Assembly: GCA_902774685.1 (NCBI GenBank)
Contig: CACYJH010000024.1
Span: 1 to 64,000 of the forward strand
Direction: 5' to 3'
From: an uncultured Methanobrevibacter sp.
GTDB lineage: Archaea > Methanobacteriota > Methanobacteria > Methanobacteriales > Methanobacteriaceae
DNA length: 64,000 nt
Part shown: one piece after another, positions 37,250 to 45,432 of the stretch
Layout: every line of letters begins with the position of its first letter
How positions within the stretch are numbered: position 1 is the stretch's first letter
Position numbers and translations under genes: made by a program
The notes under the pieces: generated by a model
The model's database searches: none
What the model was told of the DNA's origin: nothing
The model's input: the letters and a program-made list of their open reading frames with translations, nothing else

Positions 37250-37930
37250 ATGAACATATTCTATAAAGATGGTGAGATAGCCACTAAAAACTTAACTCCT
37301 GGAATTAAGGTTTATGATGAAAAACTAATAAGAGAAGGAGAAAATGCTGACAATAACGAAACATCAGCAGAAAATATAGAGGAGTATCGTATTTGGAATC
37401 CTCGCAGATCCAAATTGGCTGCTGCGTTATTGAATGGACTGCAAGATTTCGATTTGAAAAATGATTCTAAAGTCCTATATCTAGGTGCATCTACAGGAAC
37501 AACCGTATCTCACATATCAGACATTTGTGACAGCGGATTAATCTATGCGGTAGAGTTTTCACCAGTCAGCATGAAAAAATTGGTCAGACTATCCCAAAAA
37601 AGAAATAATATCGCACCAATACTTGCTGATGCAACCAAACCAAAATATTATTTGAACAAGGTTGAAAAAGTGGACTTGGTTTACTGTGATGTGGCTCAAG
37701 AGAAACAGAGCGAACTCTTTATGGACAATATGGATCTGTTCCTAAAGGAAGACGGACAAGGCTTAATTACCATTAAAGCAAGAAGCATTGATGTTGTTCA
37801 AAAACCTAAAAAAATATTCAAAGATGAAGCAAAAAAAATAAAGGAAAATGGTTATTCTATTTTGGAAAAGATTAAACTAGAACCTTATGAAAAGGACCAT
37901 ATAGCTTTTCTTGTTGAAAAATCTTTTTAA
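37250..37930 (+). CDS. flpA: Fibrillarin-like rRNA/tRNA 2'-O-methyltransferase
   Basis: 226-residue SAM methyltransferase of the box C/D sRNP. Signatures: EEYRIWNPRRSKLAAALLNG (about 46-65), SAM loop VLYLGASTGTTVSHISDI (about 79-96), YAVEFSPVSMKKLVRL and the catalytic region DLVYCDVAQEKQSELF (about 142-157). Partner of Nop5 encoded just upstream. SD AGAGTGA precedes the ATG. No hairpin is seen at its 3' end; the T-rich run starting at the stop codon may serve. Confidence 0.96.
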   Translation: MNIFYKDGEIATKNLTPGIKVYDEKLIREGENADNNETSAENIEEYRIWNPRRSKLAAALLNGLQDFDLKNDSKVLYLGASTGTTVSHISDICDSGLIYAVEFSPVSMKKLVRLSQKRNNIAPILADATKPKYYLNKVEKVDLVYCDVAQEKQSELFMDNMDLFLKEDGQGLITIKARSIDVVQKPKKIFKDEAKKIKENGYSILEKIKLEPYEKDHIAFLVEKSF

Positions 37931-38382
37931 AAGAACATACAATCATTTTTGAATAAAAAACATTTTTAAAAACCATACGTAGCCAATATTTTAGCTTAAA
38001 ACAGTCATTTATTTATCAAAATAATGATCTATAAAACATAAGAGACAAAAATATCATTTAATCAGATATGCTAAGAAATCATCAAAAAATCAATACATAC
38101 ATTATTCCTAATAACTTTTTAACTATTTTTAATTAAATAATCGGCAATTTAAGCATTGCAAAACTGTTTTTTGCAAGTATTACTTTTATGCTAAAACCAT
38201 AGATGAAAATAATAATACACAATAGATATTTTAAAAAAATGATTGTTAAAAATTATTAAAAAGATAAAATAAAACTAATGCAAGTGATTGATAACAACTT
38301 GAAAAAAATTACCATAATTTATAGGATTTTTAAGAAAAAATAAAAACTTTAGCATAATACGAACAAGTTCAAAAAAGTATTA
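37931..38382. other. First part of a 928-base gap between convergent flpA and coaBC
   Basis: No gene seen. Notable are a perfect 8-bp hairpin TTGCAAAA/TTTTGCAA (38156-38163, 38169-38176) and the 9-mer AGTATTACT at 38176-38184 and again at 38376-38384, exactly 200 nt apart, the second just upstream of the TATA box of the hairpin locus. Its inverted form AGTAATACT is at 38641-38649. Confidence 0.4.
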
Positions 38383-38451
38383 CTAGTGAAACCTTTTTAT
38401 ATAAGAAAATAACAAATATATATTTGCTAATGCAATAAAAAAAGAGTTCAT
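38383..38451 (-). CDS. Candidate 22-residue hydrophobic peptide in hairpin locus A
   Basis: ATG at 38451, 22 codons, TAG. The peptide begins MNSFFIALANIYLLF and ends SYIKRFH: hydrophobic with a basic end. An SD (GAGGAT, 38458-38463) lies 6 nt upstream and is inside one arm of a 13-bp stem, so it could be sequestered. The start overlaps the stop of a 10-codon ORF (ATGA). Same length and same SD spacing as the ORF at 63306-63374. Coding is unproven; random A+T-rich DNA also yields hydrophobic short ORFs. Confidence 0.3.
   Translation of the reverse strand: MNSFFIALANIYLLFSYIKRFH
38396..38404 (+). promoter_or_regulatory. TATA box of hairpin locus A (plus strand)
   Basis: TTTATATAA preceded by the BRE-like GAAACC. 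Predicted start near 38425, before a hairpin that ends in eight Ts. It lies inside the minus-strand 22-codon ORF. Confidence 0.5.
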
Positions 38452-38528
38452 AAAAATATCCTCTGAGTTAATTCACTCATAAAAACACTCCATAATTAAC
38501 TAACTTAGAGGATTGAACTTTTTTTTAA
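38425..38528 (+). ncRNA. Candidate structured RNA A, about 100 nt
   Basis: Arms ATCCTCTGAGTTA (38458-38470) and TAACTTAGAGGAT (38501-38513) give a 13-bp stem with one G-U pair and a 30-nt loop. Outside it, 38438-38449 pairs with 38515-38526 (12 bp, one G-U), merging into a T tract. With the TATA box at 38396 this looks like an independent RNA gene with a factor-independent end. It is not a tRNA and has no C/D or H/ACA boxes that I can identify. The opposite strand also has a TATA-like element (about 38553-38562) and could be the transcribed one. Confidence 0.45.
38448..38480 (-). CDS. Candidate 10-codon ORF overlapping the peptide start in locus A
   Basis: ATG at 38480, peptide MSELTQRIFL, TGA overlapping the next ATG. 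SD GGAGTG lies 5 nt upstream. The ATGA overlap suggests translational coupling to the 22-codon ORF. Very short, so chance is a real alternative. Confidence 0.2.
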   Translation of the reverse strand: MSELTQRIFL

Positions 38529-38530
38529 AA

Positions 38531-38858
38531 ATAAACTATTTTTAACGCTTTTTTAATATATTTTTTAAAAATTTTAACAAAATATTACTAATTTTACTTT
38601 ATTTTCAAAAATAAGAAAGAACTATTAATTTTTGTAAAAAAGTAATACTTTTTTTAATTATTATTCAATTAAAAGGATAAAATAAGTATTAAAAAAACTA
38701 AAGGAAAAAATTTTAAATCCATATAGGGAAATAAGGGAAAAAATAAGAGAATAATTTTTAAAAAAATTGAAATTTTTTAAATAAAATGAGAAAATTGAAA
38801 AATTAAAATTAAAAATTTGATGAAAATAAAAAAAGAAAATAAATAGTTAAATTAAAAA
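38531..38858. other. Remainder of the flpA-coaBC gap
   Basis: A+T-rich, no gene seen. It contains a TATA-like element for leftward transcription into locus A (about 38553-38562) and an 8-bp A/T hairpin AAAAAAGT/ACTTTTTT (near 38636-38654). Long A runs before 38858 would give coaBC a U-rich 3' end. Confidence 0.35.
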
Positions 38859-40043
38859 TTAATTTAACTTTTTAGAAATCTCATCAAATATTGATTTGGA
38901 AATCTCTTTTTTAGAATTTAAGGAAACTTTCTTGATTTCATCACTTACAAGAATCACTTCATTGGTTTCAGATCCAAAACCGCATCCCTTATGGGCAACG
39001 TCATTTGTTACAACCAAATCAGTTCCTGCCTTTTGCATTTGAGTTTTAGCACACTCAATCATCTTTTCTTCTGAAATATCATATTCTGCCTTAAATCCAA
39101 CGAGGAATATGTCCTCATTGATCTTCTTAATCCTATGAATAATCTTTGAGACAGGTTCAAATTCTAAGGATAAGTTATATGATGATGAGATTTTAGAATC
39201 TTCCTTGCTTATTGGAGTGAAATCAGAAACAGCTGCAGTAGCTATGAATATATCATTATCCGGAATTAATTCATCTATTTTCTCATTCATAACAGTTGTT
39301 GATTCTGCATCAATCACATTTAATACCTTTGGAATGGAAACTTCATGATGAGCAGCCAAGATTGTTAGATTAGCTCCTCTAATGAATGCCTCTTTAGCCA
39401 ATTCCAATCCCATTCTTCCGGAAGACCTGTTGGAAATACCTCTAATAGGATCTATTTCCTCAAAAGTTCCACCTAAACTAATAAGAATATTCTTTCCAGC
39501 AATCTTAGATAGATTATCATCTGCAGTTCCTTTTTCAACTTTATCCAGATTAACTGTTCTTATTGATTCAAGAACGATATCTTCAATAGCTGGGAATTTG
39601 GCTTTTCCTTCATCAATACGTGGATTGACGAATATGATTCCATCATCTTTTAATTTCTGAACATTATCGCTTACTGCATCATACATTGAATCATGCATGG
39701 AAGGCACAAATACGATTGGTGTATCATGGCCATAAGCAGTGATCAATAGAGTATTCACCGGATTATCTGAAATCCTATATGCAAATTTACTGATAGTGTT
39801 TGCAGTTGCGGGAGCAACTAAAATCAAATCCGCTTGAGCGTATTTCACATGTTCAATTTTACCGGTTAACTCTACAACTACCTCTTGACCAGTAGCAAAC
39901 TCCAAAGCATTTGGATGAATTATCTTAGTAGCTTCAGTGGTCATGAATGCCTTTACTGTATGACCTTGCCTTCTAAATTCTCTTGCCAATTTAATAGTCT
40001 CTGTAGCTGCAATACTACCAGTGACACACAATATAATTTCCAT
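38859..40043 (-). CDS. coaBC: Bifunctional phosphopantothenoylcysteine decarboxylase / phosphopantothenate-cysteine ligase
   Basis: 394 residues. An N-terminal FMN-dependent CoaC domain (about 1-180; CVTGSIAATETIKLAREFRRQGH, LILVAPATANTISKFAYRISDNPVNTLL, FVPSMHDSMYDA) is followed by a C-terminal CoaB domain (about 190-394; ILISLGGTFEEIDPIRGISNRSSGRMG, AAVSDFTP, FLVGFKAEY). Together they make phosphopantetheine from phosphopantothenate and cysteine on the way to coenzyme A. The start is fixed by CGTGAT just before the ATG. Leftward, probably monocistronic. Confidence 0.96.
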   Translation of the reverse strand: MEIILCVTGSIAATETIKLAREFRRQGHTVKAFMTTEATKIIHPNALEFATGQEVVVELTGKIEHVKYAQADLILVAPATANTISKFAYRISDNPVNTLLITAYGHDTPIVFVPSMHDSMYDAVSDNVQKLKDDGIIFVNPRIDEGKAKFPAIEDIVLESIRTVNLDKVEKGTADDNLSKIAGKNILISLGGTFEEIDPIRGISNRSSGRMGLELAKEAFIRGANLTILAAHHEVSIPKVLNVIDAESTTVMNEKIDELIPDNDIFIATAAVSDFTPISKEDSKISSSYNLSLEFEPVSKIIHRIKKINEDIFLVGFKAEYDISEEKMIECAKTQMQKAGTDLVVTNDVAHKGCGFGSETNEVILVSDEIKKVSLNSKKEISKSIFDEISKKLN

Positions 40044-40150
40044 ATAATCACGTCAATATCATTAAAATATAATTTGTTAATATTAAAATATTTATTTAAG
40101 ATTAAATCTGAATTTATAAAAAATTTCTAAAAAAATAATGAATAATTAAA

Positions 40151-40220
40151 TCTAAACAGGTTAGACTTATCTAAACTAACTTATCTAAACAATCTAGACT
40201 TCTCTAAACAAGTTAGACTT
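40151..40220. repeat. Four tandem TCTAAAC-TTAGA mini-palindromes
   Basis: Units start at 40151, 40170, 40184 and 40203 (spacing 19, 14, 19) with consensus TCTAAACA-GTTAGACTTA. Each full unit is itself a small inverted repeat (TCTAA/TTAGA). They fill the DNA right after the stop codon of the PsbP-like gene and upstream of coaBC. Confidence 0.7.
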
Positions 40221-40222
40221 AA

Positions 40223-40777
40223 TTACATCTTAATACTATTAATTATAAAGTCAAAAGTTCCTTTTAATTCTTCATATTGAGAGTCAGGAGCGGAACATAA
40301 AATAACATAAATGTCAGACCCTTCCTGTAACCAAATGGCCCTATGATGTTTTGTCACATTATCAGATACTGAAGTATACTCTGCTTCCATAGCGGGTTTG
40401 CCATTAAAAGAAACATTACCCATAAATAAAATGTTGAAATCAGAATTGCGAGACAAAATATTATAGTTAGATGTGAATTCTGATTGAAGAGAACGGGCTT
40501 TAGATTTCTTTTCAATATTTACGTTAATGCTGCTAAAGCCTGAAGAATCTTTTGGATCAGGTTTTGCAACAGCTAAAATTGATTCATTTGACTTAGAATC
40601 TGCAGAAACCCAATCTCCAGGCATTGATAATGTGATTCCATTTGCAGAATATTCAACTGATTGCTGTGAAGCATTCACATCATCACCATGATTTCCGAAT
40701 ATTGGGAAATTTACAAGAAATGAAACTCCCACAATCAATATAATTATTAGTAATCCTATACCAATGATCTTTTTCAT
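40223..40777 (-). CDS. Membrane-anchored PsbP-like surface protein
   Basis: 184 residues from ATG 40777 (GGAGATATAG upstream; an ATG at 40810 would overlap no SD). One N-terminal span (IIGIGLLIIILIVGVSFLV) is followed by an external domain resembling archaeal PsbP-related proteins: NGITLSMPGDWVSADSKSNESILAVAKPD, KPAMEAEYTSVSDN and HHRAIWLQEGSDIYVILCSAPDSQYEELKGTFDFIINSI. Function unknown. It begins 41 nt after the stop of the glycine/serine-repeat protein and is probably in one operon with it. Confidence 0.75.
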   Translation of the reverse strand: MKKIIGIGLLIIILIVGVSFLVNFPIFGNHGDDVNASQQSVEYSANGITLSMPGDWVSADSKSNESILAVAKPDPKDSSGFSSINVNIEKKSKARSLQSEFTSNYNILSRNSDFNILFMGNVSFNGKPAMEAEYTSVSDNVTKHHRAIWLQEGSDIYVILCSAPDSQYEELKGTFDFIINSIKM

Positions 40778-40818
40778 ATCTATATCTCCAAAGAATAATG
40801 GCAGTGCCATTAATATGT

Positions 40819-41580
40819 TTATTCGTCAGAACCTCCACCGGAAGATCCTCCATCAGAGGAACCTCCTCCGCCGGAACTACCTCCATCAGAAGAGCCACCA
40901 CCAGATGAACCTCCTCCACCAGAAGAACCACCGTCAGAACTGCCTCCTCCAGAAGAGCCACCACCAGATGAACCTCCTCCACCAGAAGAACCGCCATCAT
41001 AAGTGCCATCATCGATGGATGAACTGGAACTTGAAGAAGAACTTGAGCTTGATGAGGAACTGTATGTAGTATTTGAGTAAGATTTTGTATAATTACTGCT
41101 TATTGATTTATTCACTTTAACTTCAGGGAATGCAGTATCATTTATTGTTGCACTGCTATCAGAAAAGAGATGCGCAACATCATTATCACCTACAATACTG
41201 CTCATTCCAAAACTAATTCCAGCACCAAAAGCTATAAGCAGAAATACCACTGCAAAGGCAACAAACCAAGGGCTTGAATTTGAAGATTCCTCAGGTTTCT
41301 TTGATACTGTATAAGAATCAGGATTATGAACATACTTGCGAACTAATTTTTCTTTTTCCTCACGATTTCTTTCATAATTTTTTTCTCTAGAATTTAATGA
41401 AGAAGGAGTTTCTTCTTTTCCTTGCATCGCACGGATTCTATCACTAACTTCAATAGTCTTTATCTTATGCATATACTGATCTCTCAAATAGAAATACTTT
41501 TCTTCAGAGATAAGACCTGCTTCATAATCTCTTTCAAGATTATGTAAAATCTGCATAAGTTTCTTCCTATCTTGATTCAT
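40819..41580 (-). CDS. Membrane protein with SHOCT-like N-terminus and Gly/Ser/Asp repeat tail
   Basis: 253 residues. An N-terminal SHOCT-like helix (LERDYEAGLISEEKYFYLRDQY, about 14-35) and a basic linker precede one membrane span (about 103-125, FVAFAVVFLLIAFGAGISFG). The external part ends in a run of about 13 serines and some 70 residues of GGSSGGGSSDGG-type repeats. The repeat DNA is itself repetitive, so length variation is expected. The tail looks like a flexible stalk or linker. SD AGGAGAAGT lies close to the ATG. The PsbP-like gene follows after 41 nt. Confidence 0.75.
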   Translation of the reverse strand: MNQDRKKLMQILHNLERDYEAGLISEEKYFYLRDQYMHKIKTIEVSDRIRAMQGKEETPSSLNSREKNYERNREEKEKLVRKYVHNPDSYTVSKKPEESSNSSPWFVAFAVVFLLIAFGAGISFGMSSIVGDNDVAHLFSDSSATINDTAFPEVKVNKSISSNYTKSYSNTTYSSSSSSSSSSSSSSSIDDGTYDGGSSGGGGSSGGGSSGGGSSDGGSSGGGGSSGGGSSDGGSSGGGGSSDGGSSGGGSDE

Positions 41581-41774
41581 ACTTCTCCTCCTATAATGAA
41601 TTTAATTATAAACAATTTTATAAAAAACATTGCTTTTTATAAAAAATTTAATTTATACTAATCTAATATATGAATTTTATATATTATAAATATAATTAAA
41701 TAAAAAAGGGTATGAAAGTATGAATGGGAAATGACCATTGCATAAAAATAAAAAATTAAAGAAATAAAAAAAGA

Positions 41775-42602
41775 TTATTTGAATAAATCTTCATTAAAGA
41801 TAGGATAAGAACCTAAAATCTTAAAGAATGAAGTGTTACTTTCCAAATCATTTAAAATAGAACTTATATTCTCGTCTAACCTATGACCTTCAAGATCTAT
41901 AAAGAAAATATAATGCCCTAATCCTTCTTTAGATGGGCGTGACTCAATTTTTGTCAAGTTTATGTCATTATCTGCAAATAGACCTAAAAGTTCATAAAGT
42001 CCACCTGGCTTATCTTCGAATAATGAAAATGATATTGAGGTCTTATCGTTTCCGGTGATAGGTGCATCCTCATTATCCAAAACGATAAAACGGGTTTCAT
42101 TATTGAAATTCTCTTGAATATTTGTATCAATGACTTTTAAATTATAGAGTTCAGCTGCCTTCAATGTACCAATAGCTGCATCTTCACCAGTTTCTGCAAC
42201 CCTTTTTGCAGCTGCAGCTGTACTTAATGTATAATGGGCAGTTATGCCGTGCCTTTCCAAATAAGGTTGGCATTGACCTAAAGCCTGTGAATGTGAATAG
42301 ACATTCTCTATTTCATCAACACTCATATCCTTAGCAGCCAATAGATTATGATTAATTGGAATGACTATCTCATTTTTAATCTTCAAATCAAAATTATGAA
42401 TCAATGAATCTAAAGTCAAACTAACTGGACCTTCAATGGAATTTTCAATAGGTACAATACCACATACACATTCCCCTCTTTCAACAGCACCCATAACCTG
42501 CTGTATTGAACAGTAGGAAATCAGATTGTCACTGACCAAGGATGCAGCTTCGTGAGAGAAGGTTCCTTGAGGTCCTAAAAATGCAACTTTATCTTTTATC
42601 AT
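41775..42602 (-). CDS. pheA: Prephenate dehydratase
   Basis: 275 residues. The catalytic domain (about 1-180; KVAFLGPQGTFSHEAAS, GIVPIENSIEGPVSLTLDSL, NETRFIVLD with the TRF motif) is followed by an ACT regulatory domain (about 195-270; GGLYELLGLFADNDINLTKIESRPSKEGLGHYIFFIDLEGH, with the phenylalanine-binding ESRP). It converts prephenate to phenylpyruvate and is normally feedback-inhibited by phenylalanine. Standalone gene; no chorismate mutase domain is fused. SD GGAGA precedes the ATG. Confidence 0.96.
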   Translation of the reverse strand: MIKDKVAFLGPQGTFSHEAASLVSDNLISYCSIQQVMGAVERGECVCGIVPIENSIEGPVSLTLDSLIHNFDLKIKNEIVIPINHNLLAAKDMSVDEIENVYSHSQALGQCQPYLERHGITAHYTLSTAAAAKRVAETGEDAAIGTLKAAELYNLKVIDTNIQENFNNETRFIVLDNEDAPITGNDKTSISFSLFEDKPGGLYELLGLFADNDINLTKIESRPSKEGLGHYIFFIDLEGHRLDENISSILNDLESNTSFFKILGSYPIFNEDLFK

Positions 42603-42779
42603 AAAAAATCTCCAAAATATTTACTATTTTTTATATATTTCTCATAGTATAAAAACAGCAAGGTAATAAAAACTTAAATAAACTAAGTAATTATTTAAAT
42701 TCATTAAAATAAGAAAAAACAGTACCTAATAATCAAATCAACAATAAAAATAGTAAAAATATAGAAAAAAAGAAAAATA

Positions 42780-42802
42780 AAGCATAAGAAAATCTTATGC
42801 TT
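42780..42802 (-). terminator. 9-bp hairpin with T tract after the first CBS gene
   Basis: AAGCATAAG (42780-42788) and CTTATGCTT (42794-42802), perfect, 5-nt loop. It lies 31 nt past the stop codon and continues on the minus strand as TATTTTTCTTTTTTTC. Confidence 0.7.
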
Positions 42803-42832
42803 ATACTAAAACCAATTTACTCAAACTCATAT

Positions 42833-43651
42833 TTATTGAGTTTCAATCTCATAAATTAATTTTAGCAGATCTGATTGGGTTACGATACCTATAATTTGAT
42901 CATCATCGTCAACTACAGGGTAACCATTATAACCAGTTTCCAACATTGCATCTGCAAGCTGTGGAATTGTTGCATATTGGGAAATTGTATCTACATGAGT
43001 AGACATGTAGTCTCCAGCAGTCAATTCCTTAATCTGAGAAGATTGATACTTATCAGGAGTGTGTTTCCTGAATGAAACAAATGCTTTTGCAATGTCTTTT
43101 GAAGTTATAATACCCGCGAGTTCATTGTCTTCAGTGAGTAACAAACGTCCTACACCTGAATCCATGATAACTTTTCTTGCATGAACTAAACGGTCATCAG
43201 CAGATATTGAAATAATATCTCTAGTCATAATATCTTTAACTGAAATCTTTTCATATGCTTTTGCTTTGCATAAATATATGAAATCAGATTTAGTTACGAT
43301 TCCTACCATTTCACCATCAGATAAAACTGGAAGTGCACCTATATTCTTTTCAATCAAAATTTTTGCCACTTCAGTTATGTCGTCATCCTCATCTACTGTA
43401 ATCAAGTCTTTAACCATTACAGTAGATACATGGAAATGGGAAGGAGCCATATTACCATATTTAGCGGAGCCTAATTTATCAGCTATATCTTTTTCTGAGA
43501 TAATTCCAACTAAAACTTTCTTATTTTCATTGGTAGTAGTTACAGGTATTCTAGATAAGTTATCCTTATACATCATTCTTAGACAATCACATATGTTTAA
43601 ATTCTTATCAATAGATACCACATTTTCAGACATTATATTTTTGATTTTCAT
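42833..43651 (-). CDS. Four-CBS-domain protein
   Basis: About 272 residues from ATG 43651 (GGTG upstream), consisting almost entirely of two Bateman pairs. CBS repeats show as IKNIMSENVVSIDKNLNICDCLRMM, VMVKDLITVDEDDDITEVAKILIE, VKDIMTRDIISISADDRLVHARKVI and TAGDYMSTHVDTISQYATIPQLADAML. CBS pairs bind adenosyl ligands (AMP, ATP, SAM) and act as energy sensors; the partner is unknown. Followed by a hairpin terminator. A second four-CBS gene lies just upstream on the same strand. Confidence 0.88.
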   Translation of the reverse strand: MKIKNIMSENVVSIDKNLNICDCLRMMYKDNLSRIPVTTTNENKKVLVGIISEKDIADKLGSAKYGNMAPSHFHVSTVMVKDLITVDEDDDITEVAKILIEKNIGALPVLSDGEMVGIVTKSDFIYLCKAKAYEKISVKDIMTRDIISISADDRLVHARKVIMDSGVGRLLLTEDNELAGIITSKDIAKAFVSFRKHTPDKYQSSQIKELTAGDYMSTHVDTISQYATIPQLADAMLETGYNGYPVVDDDDQIIGIVTQSDLLKLIYEIETQ

Positions 43652-43812
43652 AATAACACCAACGATAAAATACAATGAAATAGCTATTAGAAATAATCTA
43701 AAATAAAATAATTCTTATTTTAGATTGAATTATATCTCATAGCGTATCTAATCAAAGATATAAACTATTAACCTACCAATAGCTATCTCTTAAAGTTCAA
43801 CAATAGCTACCT

Positions 43813-43917
43813 GATTGAATCTTTAAAAAAACAATCATCAAGATTGGATGATTAATCTTTTAAAAAGAAACAATCGTCAATTATTTAAAAAGATTGATTG
43901 ATTAATCTTTTAAAATT
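43813..43917. repeat. Degenerate repeats running out of the 3' end of the second CBS gene
   Basis: The gene end (about 43891-43917, including the stop at 43902) recurs 50 bases downstream (43841-43867, AGATTGGATGATTAATCTTTTAAAA) and in weaker form near 43813-43840. Each copy can fold as AAGATT...AATCTT. CAATAGCTA repeats (about 43778, 43801) extend the array. Confidence 0.6.
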
Positions 43918-44819
43918 GTGTTTAAAATATCTCTTTCGGTGACGATTCCTACAAGTTCTTCATCATCAACTACAGGAACACCACCAATGTTCTTTTCAGC
44001 TAATAAACCGCATAAGTCTCCTAATCTAACATTAGATTCAGTTACTAAAATATTCGGTTTAATGATATCACAAATTTTTCTTTTTAAAACATCTAAACCA
44101 CTATTAGAGGTCATAGAAGCAAACATTTCTTTATCACCGAAGAATCTTAAGATATCAGTTGAAGTTACAATTCCTATTAATTTACCTTCTTCAACTACAG
44201 GAATTCTTCTTAAGTTATTTCTTACCATAATTTTGGAACAGCTTTCAATAGGAGTTCCAGGAGTGGTAGTAATAACATCCTTAATCATAATGTCACCTAC
44301 AGTTTCATCAGTCAAGGAACCTGCAAGTGCTAATGCGAAATCTCTTTCAGTGACTATTCCCACTACTTTTTCTTCTTTATCTACGATTGGTAAAGATCCA
44401 ATACCGTTTTCGGTCATTACATCGACACTTTCTCTAATAGAATATTTAGGACCAATAGAAATAGGGTCTCTTGTCATGATTTCCTTAACAGGTTCGTTGA
44501 TAGCTGCCAAGAAATTATCATTATGTTTCTTTTCTATTATGTCAAATTTACTTCCTCCACCAAGGAAGTCAAGAATATCCATAGCAGTTACAATACCCAA
44601 AAGTTTATTTGAGCCAGGATGGGTTACTGGTAATCTTCTGAATCCATGTTCTATCATCATTTCAGCAGCTTCCTTAATGGACTTGGTTTGAGGAATGCAA
44701 ATGACTTCTTTCTTAGCGAGAGTCATGATTTCGCCCTCATTTTCAGCTACTTTACTTTCATGTTCAACAGAACCACGATTCATAGATTTTCTCAAGTTTT
44801 TAGTGTTTTTGTCTTTCAT
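43902..44819 (-). CDS. Four-CBS-domain protein with a charged N-terminal extension
   Basis: 305 residues. About 30 polar residues (MKDKNTKNLRKSMNRGSVEHESK) precede four CBS repeats: ICIPQTKSIKEAAEMMIEHGFRRLPV, EIMTRDPISIGPKYSIRESVDVM, DIMIKDVITTTPGTPIESCSKIM and the last ending VGIVTERDILNTILKD. Likely an adenosyl-ligand sensor. A perfect SD GGAGGTG lies 5 nt before the ATG and is part of a 30-bp tandem duplication, so the message carries two SD copies. The 3' end is also repeated. Confidence 0.88.
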   Translation of the reverse strand: MKDKNTKNLRKSMNRGSVEHESKVAENEGEIMTLAKKEVICIPQTKSIKEAAEMMIEHGFRRLPVTHPGSNKLLGIVTAMDILDFLGGGSKFDIIEKKHNDNFLAAINEPVKEIMTRDPISIGPKYSIRESVDVMTENGIGSLPIVDKEEKVVGIVTERDFALALAGSLTDETVGDIMIKDVITTTPGTPIESCSKIMVRNNLRRIPVVEEGKLIGIVTSTDILRFFGDKEMFASMTSNSGLDVLKRKICDIIKPNILVTESNVRLGDLCGLLAEKNIGGVPVVDDEELVGIVTERDILNTILKD

Positions 44820-44824
44820 ATCGA

Positions 44825-44884
44825 CACCTCCGGATTTAATAATTCTTCCAGGTCCACCTCCGGATTTAATAATTCTTCCAGGTC
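44825..44884. repeat. Perfect 30-bp tandem duplication containing the SD of the CBS gene
   Basis: Bases 44825-44854 and 44855-44884 are identical. On the minus strand each unit ends in GGAGGTG. Read in one frame the two units encode DLEELLNPEV twice, and that frame stops in a TGA that overlaps the CBS gene ATG. It has no ATG/GTG start upstream, so it may be a remnant of a gene end. Confidence 0.9.
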
Positions 44885-45432
44885 TAAATTACAAATCCTA
44901 CCATAATAATCAAGTTATAGAACTCGCAGGAAATATTATTGACCAAATGACAAATCATATCCTAAAAAATTCATTAAAAAAAAAAGTTTTTAAAGAATTT
45001 TCTAATCACAATTTACACCCAATACAATAATATAGAAATAAAGTCTATAATTAAGCTATTACAGCAATGGACGATTCATAATTTATTTTTGAAATTATGG
45101 ATTTGTGGGAAGTTCTTATATATCATTAATTCTATCATTCAAGCTTTAAATCAATAAAAGCCCTCTAGAAATTTAAATTGAAAATTTAAATAAATGACAT
45201 AGAACTAACTACACTATTAGTTAGGTTTTGATAGTTAATATTATTATCGATTTATTTTTGAAATGCCTAAAAATTTTATCTAAAATTAAGGAAATTTAGT
45301 AAAATTTTAAAAAAAAATAGAAATATTATACTTATATTAATAATAAGCACATATAATAAATATATAATAGAATATAATAAAAATATTTTAAATAATTGCA
45401 TTAATCAATCATAAAAATTTTAAGGGATTAAA
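44885..45432. other. 548-base divergent gap before the nucleotidyltransferase gene
   Basis: Near 44895-45030 the base composition is closer to coding DNA than elsewhere between genes, but no ORF with start and SD is convincing; possible gene remnant. A 7-bp hairpin CTAACTA/TAGTTAG lies near 45207-45226. The rest is A+T-rich promoter DNA for the rightward gene. Confidence 0.4.

Noticed and set aside
38383-38530. Locus A as a MITE
   Set aside because: Terminal inverted repeats exist but I see no target-site duplication, no second identical copy, and internal promoters fit an RNA gene better; not excluded.
40819-41000. Gly/Ser repeat DNA as a CRISPR or satellite
   Set aside because: It is in frame and encodes the C-terminal tail of a membrane protein; units are codon-based and not spacer-separated.
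43918-44691. Long plus-strand ORF (257 codons) opposite the CBS gene
   Set aside because: Antisense shadow of a clear four-CBS protein; serine/threonine/proline-rich composition is typical of a complementary-strand artefact and there is no SD.
44695-45030. Plus-strand ORF whose last 40 codons look protein-like
   Set aside because: Begins antisense to the CBS gene, has no start with SD in the intergenic part, and the 30-bp repeat runs through it; at most a gene remnant.
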